Positions 1 through 7,607 are shown, counted from the first letter of the stretch. The stretch is 23,567 nucleotides of DNA from Spongiicolonus versatilis (GCA_028286165.1 JAPYMU010000187.1:1-23567); one strand, 5' to 3'. Numbers and translations: made by a program. Notes: generated from the sequence alone by a model not told the origin.

Positions 1-767
1 TTGTGGCAGCCGGCGATTTCGAAAAATGTGCCGGCGTTTTCGGCAAACGGCTTGTCGTCCCAGGTCAGGTGCGCGGCCGCGGCATCGGCGCCGCTTGGCA
101 CCATGGGCGCGATGGCCGGGTAGTCGCCGCCGTGGCCGTCGGCGCCGCTGATGGCGGCGTGGTAAATCTCCGCCACCACATCGCACTTGCGCACGCCCGG
201 CGCGATGCATTGCAGGGCGCGGGCGTGCATGTTTTCCACGATGCGCGCGGCGCGGCGCATGTAGGCGATTTCGGCTGGCGACTTCACCGCCCGCTGCCAG
301 TTCACCAGCGCGGTGGCGTCGCGCAACGTCGCGCGCGGCAGGTTTTTTTGCAGCGACTGAAACGCCGCCGCGCTGAAATAATAGTTGTCCATTTCAACGC
401 CGATGGTTTTGCCGTCCCAGCCGCGCGCCGCCAGCACTTCGGCGCACAAATAATCCATGGGGTGGCGCTCGGCGGTCTGCACGTAAGAGTCCGGATAGTC
501 GACGATGCTGGCCGCGTCCATGTAAACCGTGCGCGCCGCGCCGGCCGCATCCATGCCGCGACCGAACCACAGCGGCTCGCCGTCGTGCGCCACCACCAAA
601 CACTGGTGCACATAAAACGACCAGCCGTCGTAGCCGCTGAGCCACGCCATGTTGGACGGGTCGCTGACCACCAGCAGTTCCAGCCCGCGCCGCTCCATGG
701 CCGCGCGCACTTTGCCGAGGCGCTCGGCGTATTCTGCGCGGGAAAAATGTAACTCGGTTGCCGGCAT
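1..767 (-). CDS. doeA: Ectoine hydrolase DoeA (M24 peptidase family), 5' part
   Basis: DoeA opens the ectoine ring by hydrolysis to N-alpha-acetyl-2,4-diaminobutyrate, the first step in using ectoine as carbon and nitrogen source. The reading frame is open from the ATG at 767 to the left edge, giving 255 codons of a family usually near 400 residues, so the C-terminal metal-site half is outside the window. The protein begins MPATELHFSRAEYAERLGKV and carries segments I recall as characteristic of DoeA rather than general Xaa-Pro peptidases: SNMAWLSGYDGWSFYVHQCL, GVEMDNYYFSAAAFQSLQKN, LVNWQRAVKSPAEIAYMRRA and GTFFEIAGC. It is divergent from ppc, with overlapping -10 elements between them. An open frame on the opposite strand (3-752) is a GC-rich shadow. 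The alternative is a generic M24 aminopeptidase. The identification is by remembered family sequence, not a search. Confidence 0.86.
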   Translation of the reverse strand, partial: MPATELHFSRAEYAERLGKVRAAMERRGLELLVVSDPSNMAWLSGYDGWSFYVHQCLVVAHDGEPLWFGRGMDAAGAARTVYMDAASIVDYPDSYVQTAERHPMDYLCAEVLAARGWDGKTIGVEMDNYYFSAAAFQSLQKNLPRATLRDATALVNWQRAVKSPAEIAYMRRAARIVENMHARALQCIAPGVRKCDVVAEIYHAAISGADGHGGDYPAIAPMVPSGADAAAAHLTWDDKPFAENAGTFFEIAGCH

Positions 768-794
768 AAAAAAGCACCGTCGCGGCGCCGGGCG

Positions 795-800
795 ATTATA
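795..800 (-). promoter_or_regulatory. Predicted -10 element for doeA
   Basis: On the minus strand this reads TATAAT, 27 bases before the doeA ATG, so transcription would begin near 788 with a leader of about 20 bases. No convincing -35 is visible. It overlaps the predicted ppc -10 on the other strand. Confidence 0.5.
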
Positions 801-802
801 CT
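797..802 (+). promoter_or_regulatory. Predicted -10 element for ppc
   Basis: TATACT lies 20 bases before the chosen ppc start and overlaps the doeA TATAAT on the other strand. No -35 match is seen at a 16-18 base spacing. The implied leader is about 14 bases and has no Shine-Dalgarno sequence. Confidence 0.35.
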
Positions 803-822
803 CCCCCGCGCCGGCGCGCGCG

Positions 823-3663
823 ATGATGAACACCGACCAACAACAGGACCAGGCGCTGCGCGCCCGTGTGCGGCTGCTGGGAAAACTGCTCGGCGAGGTG
901 ATTGCGCAGCACGAGGGCGCGGAAATTCTGGCGGCGGTGGAGGAGTTGCGGCGCGGCTTCATCCGCCTGCGCGGCGCCGACGACAAAAAATTGCGCGACA
1001 AATTGCGCCGCCGCATCGCGCACATGGAAGCGGCCGAGGTGACCCATGTCATCCGCGCGTTCAGCGCGTATTTCAGCCTGGTCAACCTTGCCGACGAGGC
1101 GTTTCAGCACCGCCTGCGGCGCGACCGGGTGGGCGCCGGGCGGGCGCTGTGGCACGGTTCCTTTGACCGCACGGTGGCCGAGTTGCGGCGAAGCGGCCTC
1201 ACCCTTGCCGGGCTGCAAAAGTTGCTGGACGGCATGGAATTCATTCCGGTATTCACCGCCCACCCCACCGAAATTAAACGCCGCACCATTCTGGAATCGC
1301 TGCGCCGAATTTTTCTGACCTGCGAGGAACTGGACGCGGCGGCCGCCAACCCGCACCGCCGCCGGCAAACCACCGCCCGCCTGCGCGCCCAGATTCAGGT
1401 GCTGTGGAAGACCGACGAGGTGCGCTCCATGCCGCACACCGTGGAGGGCGAGGTGCGGCAGGGTTTGTATTTTTTCCGCGAGTCGGTTTTTCAGAGCGTG
1501 CCGGTGGTTTACCGCAATCTGGAGCGCGCCATTCGCAAACACTATGCCGCCGACTTGCGCGCGCCGGGCTTTATTCACTTCGGCTCATGGATCGGCGGCG
1601 ACCGCGACGGCAACCCGCATGTGACAGCGGCAGTGACGCGCAAAACCTTGCGCATGCAAAAAGCCGAAGTGCTGGCCGAATACGCGCGGCGCGTTGCGCA
1701 GCTGGAAAAAACCCTCACCTTCTCCGATAAATTAATTCAGGTGTCGGCGGAATTTTCCGCGGCCATGCAAAAAGACGCCGCCCGCGCCGCACAGGCCTTT
1801 GCCGGCGACCCCGGCTTGTATGCGCGCGAACCCTACCGGCGCAAACTTTTTCTCATGGCGTTTCGCCTGCGCCACAACCTGCGCGCCGTGCAAGGTGAAG
1901 ACAAGGGTGAACACGGCTACGCATCGGCCGCCGAGTTTCTCCACGACCTTGCCGTCATCGACCGTTCGCTGCGCCATCACGGCGACGCCAGCCTGGCTGA
2001 CGGCGACTTGCGCGACCTGGTGCGGCTGGTGGAGACCTTCGGCTTTCACCTGGCGCGCCTGGATTTGCGGCAGGAATCGTCACGCCACGGCCGCGCGGTG
2101 GCGGAAATTTTTTCGCTGGCCGGGGTGTGCGATGACTACGCCGCCCTCGGCGAACAGCAACGCCGCGCGCTGCTCGGCGAATGGGTTGGCAAAGCGCAAA
2201 AAATCCGCCCGCGCCCGGGCCAACTCAGCGCCGAGGCGCGCGAAACGCTGGAAGTTTTTTTGCTCATCGCGCACAGCGACGCCGGCGCCATCGGCAACTA
2301 CATCATTTCCATGACGCGCGAGGCCAGCGATGTGCTGGAAGTCCTGCTGCTGGCCGCAGTGGCCGGCGCGGGCGGGGGTGAAAACGGTGACTGCGGGGCT
2401 GAAAGTGACGGCGCCAGAGTTAAAAACGGTGACTCAGCCTCCGCAAATGACGGTGGCGACGTTGAAAACGGCGGCCCCAAAGCCGCAACCGCCGCCATCC
2501 GCATCACTCCGCTGTTTGAAACCGTCGACGACCTCAGCCGCATTGAACAGGTGCTGGGCGCGCTGTTCAGCGTGGACCGTTACCGCGACTCATTGCGCGC
2601 CGCCGGCGGCCTGCAGGAGGTGATGCTCGGCTATTCTGACTCGTGCAAGGACGGCGGCATCCTCGCCTCGTCGTGGGCGCTGTACCGCGCGCAGCAGCGG
2701 GTGCGCAGCATCGCCGACCGCTTCGGCGTCGCCTGCCGCTTGTTCCACGGCCGCGGCGGCACGGTGAGCCGCGGCGGCGGCCCCACCCACGACTCAATTC
2801 TCGCCCAGCCGCCGGGCACGGTGCGCGGCCGCATCAAGTTCACCGAGCAGGGCGAGGTGCTCTCATTTAAGTACCTGCACCCGGAAACCGCGGTGTTTGA
2901 GATGGCCGCCGGCATCAGCGGTTTGATGAAAGCAAGTTGCAACTTGCGCGCCGCCGGTGACGCCCCGGCGCATGCGAAGGTGATGGCGCAACTGGCGCGC
3001 GACGGTGAGGGCGCATGGCGCGCGGCGGCGGATGACAGCGAAGACCTGGTGGCGTATTTCTACCAAACCACGCCGGTGCGCGACCTCGGCAAACTTAACA
3101 TCGGCTCGCGTCCCACCCACCGCGAGGCCGGCGACTTGTCGCGGTTTTCCATCCGCGCCATTCCCTGGGTGTTCGGCTGGGCGCAGTCGCGGTGCACTTT
3201 GCCGGCATGGTTCGGCGTGGGTTTTGCGCTGGAAAAATTCATGCGCGAAAACCAGGGTGACGGCCTGCAAATTTTGCGCCGCATGAACCGTGAGTGGCCC
3301 TACTTCGCCGCGCTGCTGAGCAACACGCGGATGACGCTGGCCAAGTCCTCCATGGAAATCGCCGGCGAGTATGCAAAGTTGTGCGATGACCCGCGCATCC
3401 GCGACCGGGTGTTCGCGCAAATTCGCGGCGAGTACGAGCGCACTTGCAGCATCATGCGGCGCATCATGCAAAGCGATGGCCTGCTGCCCGACAACCCGCG
3501 CCTGGCCGTGGCCCTGGCCCGCCGCGACCCGTACATTGACCCGATGAACCACATTCAAGTCGCACTGCTGCCGCGTGCGCGCGGTGAAGACGGCGGCGTG
3601 TGGACCGACGCGCTGCTGCGCACCATCAACGCCGTTGCCAACGGCCTGCGCAACACCGGCTAA
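823..3663 (+). CDS. ppc: Phosphoenolpyruvate carboxylase with a repeat-encoded insert
   Basis: This enzyme carboxylates phosphoenolpyruvate with bicarbonate to oxaloacetate, refilling the TCA cycle. The hallmarks are present in order: FTAHPTEIKRRT (active-site His), GSWIGGDRDGNPH, LARLDLRQES, GYSDSCKDGGILASSW, the FHGRGGTVSRGGGP loop, FTEQGEVLSFKY, LRAIPWVFGWAQSR and the conserved C-terminal NGLRNTG. The ATG at 823 (or 826) gives 946 residues, against about 880 in E. coli. The frame stays open upstream to 649, but that part lies across doeA and is not PEPC-like. Part of the excess length is a Gly/Asp/Asn-rich insert at about residues 516-556, just before ITPLFETVDDL, made of five in-frame 21-base repeats (see the repeat entry). 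All recognisable catalytic motifs flank it intact, so the enzyme is probably functional. gpmA follows after 26 bases. Confidence 0.96.
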   Translation: MMNTDQQQDQALRARVRLLGKLLGEVIAQHEGAEILAAVEELRRGFIRLRGADDKKLRDKLRRRIAHMEAAEVTHVIRAFSAYFSLVNLADEAFQHRLRRDRVGAGRALWHGSFDRTVAELRRSGLTLAGLQKLLDGMEFIPVFTAHPTEIKRRTILESLRRIFLTCEELDAAAANPHRRRQTTARLRAQIQVLWKTDEVRSMPHTVEGEVRQGLYFFRESVFQSVPVVYRNLERAIRKHYAADLRAPGFIHFGSWIGGDRDGNPHVTAAVTRKTLRMQKAEVLAEYARRVAQLEKTLTFSDKLIQVSAEFSAAMQKDAARAAQAFAGDPGLYAREPYRRKLFLMAFRLRHNLRAVQGEDKGEHGYASAAEFLHDLAVIDRSLRHHGDASLADGDLRDLVRLVETFGFHLARLDLRQESSRHGRAVAEIFSLAGVCDDYAALGEQQRRALLGEWVGKAQKIRPRPGQLSAEARETLEVFLLIAHSDAGAIGNYIISMTREASDVLEVLLLAAVAGAGGGENGDCGAESDGARVKNGDSASANDGGDVENGGPKAATAAIRITPLFETVDDLSRIEQVLGALFSVDRYRDSLRAAGGLQEVMLGYSDSCKDGGILASSWALYRAQQRVRSIADRFGVACRLFHGRGGTVSRGGGPTHDSILAQPPGTVRGRIKFTEQGEVLSFKYLHPETAVFEMAAGISGLMKASCNLRAAGDAPAHAKVMAQLARDGEGAWRAAADDSEDLVAYFYQTTPVRDLGKLNIGSRPTHREAGDLSRFSIRAIPWVFGWAQSRCTLPAWFGVGFALEKFMRENQGDGLQILRRMNREWPYFAALLSNTRMTLAKSSMEIAGEYAKLCDDPRIRDRVFAQIRGEYERTCSIMRRIMQSDGLLPDNPRLAVALARRDPYIDPMNHIQVALLPRARGEDGGVWTDALLRTINAVANGLRNTG
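2380..2484 (+). repeat. Five tandem 21-base units inside ppc
   Basis: Units begin at 2380, 2401, 2422, 2443 and 2464 and encode ENGDCGA, ESDGARV, KNGDSAS, ANDGGDV and ENGGPKA. AAAACGGTGACT occurs exactly at 2381 and 2423 (42 bases apart), and the fifth unit repeats AAAACGG at 2465. Units two and four share AAxTGACGG-like cores, also 42 bases apart. The unit length preserves the reading frame. A related array in reverse orientation lies in rsmG (15618-15722). Confidence 0.8.
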
Positions 3664-3689
3664 CGCGTGAAAACTGTTATCGTCGAGAA

Positions 3690-4412
3690 ATGACCCCGCA
3701 AACCCGCACCCTGGTTCTGGTCCGCCACGGCCAGAGCGAATGGAATCTCGCCAACCGCTTCACCGGCTGGGTGGATGTGGACCTGTCGCCGGGCGGCGTC
3801 GCCGAGGCGCGGCGCGCCGGGGAAATGCTGCGGCGCGGCGGTTTTGTTTTTGACCTTGCGTTCACTTCGGTGCTGAAGCGCGCCATTCGCACGTTGTGGT
3901 TAATTTTGGATGAGATGGACTGTTTGTGGCTGCCGGTGCACAAGCGCATCGCGCTGAACGAGCGCCACTACGGCGCGCTGCAGGGTTTGGACAAGGCCGA
4001 AACCGCCGAGCGCCACGGCGCCGAGCAAGTGCGCATGTGGCGGCGCAGTTTTGATGTCCGGCCGCCGCTGCTGGACGCCGGCGACCCGCTGCATCCCAGC
4101 CGCGACCCGCGCTACGCCGAACTGGAAAAATTGCCCGGCGGCGAGTCCCTGGCCGACACCATCGCCCGCGTCATTCCGTGCTGGGAGAGGGAAATTAAAC
4201 CCGGCGTCGCCGCCGGCCGCCGCATCATCATCTCGGCGCACGGCAACAGTTTGCGCGCGCTGGTCAAGCATCTGGACGGCATTTCCGATAACCACATCAT
4301 GACGCTGGAAATCCCCACCGGCCGGCCGCTGGTGTACGAGTTCGGCGCGCAGATGGAAGTGCGCCGCAGGTTTTATCTGGAGGGCGAGGGTGAGGGCGGC
4401 GCTCAGAAATAA
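3690..4412 (+). CDS. gpmA: 2,3-bisphosphoglycerate-dependent phosphoglycerate mutase
   Basis: This glycolytic enzyme interconverts 3- and 2-phosphoglycerate through a phosphohistidine. LVLVRHGQSEWNLANRFTGW near the N-terminus holds the phosphorylated His, LNERHYGALQGLDKAE is the classic dPGM segment, and ISAHGNSLRALVKHL holds the second catalytic His. The length of 240 residues is normal for the family. The ATG at 3690 follows a weak GAGA ribosome site; the upstream in-frame extension overlaps ppc and is not family-like. The protein ends in a short Glu/Gly tail (GEGEGGAQK) encoded by a 15-base string that recurs exactly near the 3' end of the ArnT-like gene. Its last 10 bases overlap the convergent thioredoxin-like gene. 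Placement after ppc puts two PEP-node enzymes in tandem. Confidence 0.96.
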   Translation: MTPQTRTLVLVRHGQSEWNLANRFTGWVDVDLSPGGVAEARRAGEMLRRGGFVFDLAFTSVLKRAIRTLWLILDEMDCLWLPVHKRIALNERHYGALQGLDKAETAERHGAEQVRMWRRSFDVRPPLLDAGDPLHPSRDPRYAELEKLPGGESLADTIARVIPCWEREIKPGVAAGRRIIISAHGNSLRALVKHLDGISDNHIMTLEIPTGRPLVYEFGAQMEVRRRFYLEGEGEGGAQK

Positions 4413-4990
4413 TCCGGCTCGTTGCCGGTCTTCCACTTAATACTGCAGCCCAGACTCGGCAACTGCTCCGCCGCCGGTTTGCGCCCGGCGAGAACCGATT
4501 CAACCGCGGCGCGCATGTCGCCGCCGCTCAGCGCGACGTTGTTGCCCGGCGTGCTGCCGTCAAAACGCCCGCGGTACACCAGCGCGCCGCCGCCGTCAAA
4601 CAGAAAAAAATCCGGCGTGCATGCGGCGCGGTAGGCTTTGGCCACGCCCTGCTCGGCGTCATACAAATACGCGAAGGGAAATTTATAACGTTTCGCATGC
4701 GCGGTCATTTTTTCCGGCGCGTCGTCCGGGTAACGTTCGGCGTCGTTGGCCGACACCGCCACCGTGGCCAGCCCCTGCGCCGCAAACTCGCGCGCAAAAT
4801 CGCACAACGCATCGCGCAGGTGCACCACGTACGGGCAGTGGTTGCAAATAAACGCCACCAGCAGCGCCGGCGCGCCGGCGTAATCTTCCAGCGCCACCAC
4901 CGCGCCGCCCGCGTCCGGGTTGCAGTTCGGCAGGCGAAACCCCGGCGCGCGGGTGCCGAGGGTGAGCATGGTTGAGGGGGTTTCGGCCAT
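4403..4990 (-). CDS. Thioredoxin-family redoxin (AhpC/TSA-like) protein
   Basis: A predicted cytoplasmic thioredoxin-fold protein of 195 residues with no signal peptide. The redox motif is in FICNHCPYVVHL, a CxxC placed at the N-terminus of the first helix as in redoxins. VSANDAERYPDDAPEKM, ACTPDFFLFD (cis-Pro loop) and the C-terminal GCSIKWK..NEPDYF also match a widespread but poorly characterised thioredoxin-family group. The ATG at 4990 overlaps the moeB stop codon by one base (TAATG), so the two are probably translationally coupled. This suggests a redox role connected with sulfur or cofactor chemistry, but that is inference from position only. The 3' end overlaps gpmA by 10 bases in convergent orientation with no terminator. 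Confidence 0.85.
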   Translation of the reverse strand: MAETPSTMLTLGTRAPGFRLPNCNPDAGGAVVALEDYAGAPALLVAFICNHCPYVVHLRDALCDFAREFAAQGLATVAVSANDAERYPDDAPEKMTAHAKRYKFPFAYLYDAEQGVAKAYRAACTPDFFLFDGGGALVYRGRFDGSTPGNNVALSGGDMRAAVESVLAGRKPAAEQLPSLGCSIKWKTGNEPDYF

Positions 4991-5778
4991 TACGGATTTT
5001 CCTCTTTGCTTTTGGTTTTGGATTCGGTTTTTATTTTGCCGCCGCAGTGCGGGCAGTTTTTCTGGCGCGGCACCCGAATGGTCAGCCACTCCATGGTGCG
5101 CGCGTCCAGCGTCAATAGTTTTCCCACCAGCGGCCGGCCGATGTCAAGCAGAATCTTCACCGCCTCGGTGGCCTGGATGGCGCCGAAGATGCCCACCACC
5201 GAGCCGAGGATGCCGGTGTCGCTGCAGCGCTCGGCCAGTTCGGCGTCGTCCGGATACAGGCAGCGGTAGCACGGCGAGTCGTCGCGGCGCGGGTCAAACG
5301 CAATCATCTGCCCCTCCATCCGGATCGCCGCCGCCGACAGCCACGGCGTCCGCTGTTTTATGCAGGCGCGGTTCAGCGCAAAGCGCGCGGCAAAGTTGTC
5401 ACTGCAGTCCAGCGCCACATCGGCCGCCGCCACCTGCGCCTCCAGTTCTCCGGCCTCCAGTACCCTGGCCAGGCCCTCCACCTTCACCATCGGGTTCAGC
5501 GATTGCAACGTGTGAATTGCAGACTCGGTCTTCGGGCAGCCGATGGCGCGCGTGCCATGAATAATCTGCCGCTGCAGGTTGGACAGGTCCACCTTGTCCG
5601 GATCGCTCAGCACCAGATGCCCCACTCCCGCCGCCGCCAGGTACATCGCCGCCGGCGACCCCAGCCCGCCAAGCCCCACCACCAGCGCCCGCGACTCGGT
5701 CAGCCGCTGCTGCCCGGCGGCGTCCACCTCCGGCAGCATGATCTGGCGGCTGTAACGCAGGAGTTGTTCGTCGTCCAT
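4990..5778 (-). CDS. moeB: Molybdopterin-synthase adenylyltransferase MoeB (ThiF/E1-like)
   Basis: MoeB adenylates the C-terminal Gly of MoaD so that sulfur can be loaded for molybdopterin synthesis; ThiF is the close paralogue acting on ThiS. Seen here: RYSRQIMLPEVDAAGQQRL at the N-terminus, the GLGGLGSPAAMYLAAAGVG nucleotide-binding loop, DPDKVDLSNLQRQIIH (Asp and Arg of the active site), LDCSDNF, and two zinc-binding pairs, CYRCLYP and CPHCGGK. The length of 262 residues fits MoeB (about 250), with a short Lys/Glu tail. Two molybdopterin genes, moaC and moeA, run divergently from the same 60-base spacer, which favours MoeB over ThiF. The ATG at 5778 lies 7 bases after a predicted extended -10, so its mRNA may be leaderless. 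Confidence 0.9.
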   Translation of the reverse strand: MDDEQLLRYSRQIMLPEVDAAGQQRLTESRALVVGLGGLGSPAAMYLAAAGVGHLVLSDPDKVDLSNLQRQIIHGTRAIGCPKTESAIHTLQSLNPMVKVEGLARVLEAGELEAQVAAADVALDCSDNFAARFALNRACIKQRTPWLSAAAIRMEGQMIAFDPRRDDSPCYRCLYPDDAELAERCSDTGILGSVVGIFGAIQATEAVKILLDIGRPLVGKLLTLDARTMEWLTIRVPRQKNCPHCGGKIKTESKTKSKEENP

Positions 5779-5784
5779 GGCCGC

Positions 5785-5793
5785 AGTGTAGCA
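5785..5793 (-). promoter_or_regulatory. Predicted extended -10 for moeB
   Basis: On the minus strand this reads TGCTACACT: an extended -10 (TGn) followed by TACACT. The moeB ATG starts 7 bases after its last base, where transcription would normally begin. No -35 is evident. It is the mirror partner of the moaC element at 5824-5832. Confidence 0.5.
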
Positions 5794-5830
5794 CCCGGCG
5801 GCGGCCGGCGGCGTTGACTAAAGTGCTACA
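5787..5830. repeat. Inverted repeat in the moeB/moaC divergent promoter
   Basis: TGTAGCAC (5787-5794) and GTGCTACA (5823-5830) are perfect 8-base inverted arms separated by 28 bases. Each arm covers the extended -10 of one gene. They may simply reflect two identical promoters facing away from each other, or an operator; the sequence does not decide. Confidence 0.6.
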
Positions 5831-5832
5831 GT
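5824..5832 (+). promoter_or_regulatory. Predicted extended -10 for moaC
   Basis: TGCTACAGT has the TGn extension plus a TACAGT hexamer. The moaC ATG (5839) begins 7 bases after it, implying a leaderless transcript. TTGACT at 5814 is too close (7 bases) to be its -35. Confidence 0.5.
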
Positions 5833-5838
5833 CGCCGC

Positions 5839-6321
5839 ATGAACGACTCTTTTCCCCACCTCGGCCCCGGCGGCGCGGCGCGCATGGTGGACGTCGCGGA
5901 CAAGAAAGTGACGGCGCGGCTGGCGCGGGCCGAGGGTTTCATTCGCATGGCGCCGGCCACGTTGCGCGGGATTGTGGACGGCGTGCACGCCAAGGGCGAT
6001 GTGCTCGGCGTGGCGCGGGTGGCGGCGGTGATGGCGGCCAAGCGCGCCGCCGAACTGGTGCCGCTGTGCCACCCCATCGCGCTCACCGGCGTCACCGTTG
6101 ACTTCGCGCCGCTGGTTGAAGAATCCGCGCTGCGCTGCACCGCTACCGTCACCACCCGCGAGCGCACCGGCGTCGAGATGGAGGCGCTGGCGGCGGTGCA
6201 GGTCGCGCTGCTGACGGTCTACGACATGTGCAAATCGGCCGACCGCGGCATGGTGATGGACGGCATCGCGCTGGTGGAAAAACGCGGCGGCCGCTCAGGC
6301 CGGTGGACGCGCCATGGCTGA
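5839..6321 (+). CDS. moaC: Cyclic pyranopterin monophosphate synthase MoaC
   Basis: MoaC converts 3',8-cyclo-7,8-dihydro-GTP, the MoaA product, to cyclic pyranopterin monophosphate in the first stage of molybdenum cofactor synthesis. The 160-residue product matches the usual length. MVDVADKKVTARLARAEG opens the fold, LVPLCHPIALTGV (about residues 73-85) is the substrate-pocket segment, GVEMEALAAV is the dimer helix, and YDMCKSADRGM (from residue 128) carries the catalytic Asp/Lys pair. The ATG at 5839 has no ribosome-binding site and sits at the predicted transcription start. The gene overlaps moeA by 8 bases, making a two-gene operon. moaA, moaD and moaE are not in the window. Confidence 0.96.
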   Translation: MNDSFPHLGPGGAARMVDVADKKVTARLARAEGFIRMAPATLRGIVDGVHAKGDVLGVARVAAVMAAKRAAELVPLCHPIALTGVTVDFAPLVEESALRCTATVTTRERTGVEMEALAAVQVALLTVYDMCKSADRGMVMDGIALVEKRGGRSGRWTRHG

Positions 6322-7570
6322 GCGCGCCGGCTGCGGCGACTTTGACCCCAACTCGCTGCCGGCCGAGGAGGCATTGCGGCGGATGCGCGCCGCGGTCAAG
6401 GCCGTCACCGGCGCCGAGACCGTCGCGCTCAGCGATGCTTTCCGCCGCGTCGCCGCCGCCGACATCACCGCCGCCGCGCCGGTGCCCAACTCGCGCAACG
6501 CGGCCATGGACGGCTACGCGGTCAACGCTTTGGACCTGCCGGCTGGCGGCGCTTGCACGTTGCGCATCAAAGGCACCGCCGCCGCCGGCCATCCGTTCAC
6601 CGGTGTTTTGCAGCGCGGCCAGTGCGCGCGCATCATGACCGGCGCCCCGCTGCCGGCCGGCGCCGACACTGTGGTCATGCAGGAGGCCGCCACCGTCAAC
6701 GTTGGCGCCGCCGCCGTCACCATCGGCGCCGGCCAGCGCAGGAATCAATTCGTGCGCGAAGTGGGCGGCGATTTCAACGCCGGCGACACCATTCTCAGCG
6801 CCGGCGATTTCATCGACGCCGCCGCCCTCGGCGTTTTGGCCGCCGCCGGCGCCGCCAGCGTGCGCGTGGTGCGCAAACCGCGCGTCGCGTTCTTCTCCAC
6901 CGGCGACGAGTTGCGCGCCGTGGACCAGCCCCTGGCCGCCGGCGAGTTGCACGACAGCAACCGCCACACCCTTGGCGCCATGCTGCGCGCGCTGGCCGTG
7001 GAGGCGGCGGACTTCGGCATCGTGCGCGACGACCCCGCCGCCACCGGCCGCGCCCTCGGCGATGCCGCGGCCAGCGCCGATGCCGTCATCGCCACCGGCG
7101 GCGCCTCGGTCGGCGACGCTGATTATGTGCGCCGCATGCTGGGCGAAATGGGCCGCGTGCACTTCTGGAAAATCGCCATGAAACCGGGGCGGCCGCTGTC
7201 CTTCGGCGAAATCGGCGGCGCGCTGTTCTTCGGCCTGCCGGGCAACCCGGTGTCGGTGATGGTCACTTTCCGCCAGTTCGTCCTGCCGGCCTTGCGCCGC
7301 CTGATGGGCCTGCGCGAAGCGGCGCCGCTGAGAATCAGCGCGCGGCTGGCGGCGCCGCTGCAAAAAATCCCCGGCCGTCTGGAATTTCAGCGCGGCATTT
7401 TGGCGCTGGAAAAAAACGGCGAATACACCGTGCGCACCACCGGCAGCCAGGACTCGGCGGTGCTCAGTTCCATGCGCAAGGCGAACTGCTACATCGTCCT
7501 GCCACCGGCGCAGGGCGACACGGCGGCGGGGGCGGCGGTGACGGTGGAACCGTTCGGGGTTTGGATTTAA
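6314..7570 (+). CDS. moeA: Molybdopterin molybdenumtransferase MoeA
   Basis: MoeA inserts molybdate into adenylated molybdopterin, the last common step of molybdenum cofactor synthesis. The 418 residues fit the family (about 410). Visible elements are NSRNAAMDGYAV (domain I), RIMTGAPLPAGADTVVMQE, TGDEL near residue 196, LHDSNRHTLGAML, ATGGASVGDADYVRRML near 260, the active-site segment KPGRPLSFGEI, and GLPGNPVSVMVTF near 310. The C-terminal domain IV is present. The ATG at 6314 lies inside the 3' end of moaC. The next gene is convergent, and the 37-base gap shows no hairpin terminator. Confidence 0.96.
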   Translation: MAERAGCGDFDPNSLPAEEALRRMRAAVKAVTGAETVALSDAFRRVAAADITAAAPVPNSRNAAMDGYAVNALDLPAGGACTLRIKGTAAAGHPFTGVLQRGQCARIMTGAPLPAGADTVVMQEAATVNVGAAAVTIGAGQRRNQFVREVGGDFNAGDTILSAGDFIDAAALGVLAAAGAASVRVVRKPRVAFFSTGDELRAVDQPLAAGELHDSNRHTLGAMLRALAVEAADFGIVRDDPAATGRALGDAAASADAVIATGGASVGDADYVRRMLGEMGRVHFWKIAMKPGRPLSFGEIGGALFFGLPGNPVSVMVTFRQFVLPALRRLMGLREAAPLRISARLAAPLQKIPGRLEFQRGILALEKNGEYTVRTTGSQDSAVLSSMRKANCYIVLPPAQGDTAAGAAVTVEPFGVWI

Positions 7571-7607
7571 TGAACGTCTTTTCCATGGCGCGAAAGTTAA
7601 AAAACAG

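Noticed and set aside
3..752. Long plus-strand open frame at the left edge
   Set aside because: It is antisense to doeA, its residues are His/Arg/Ala/Gly-biased with no family resemblance, and the minus strand has a clear DoeA sequence.
2380..2484. CRISPR-like array
   Set aside because: 21-base contiguous units in frame, no unique spacers, no cas genes.
7571..7607. Rho-independent terminator between convergent moeA and ampG
   Set aside because: A short A-run is present, but no GC-rich hairpin precedes it on either strand. The other convergent ends (4403-4412 and 18010-18016) are also without hairpins.
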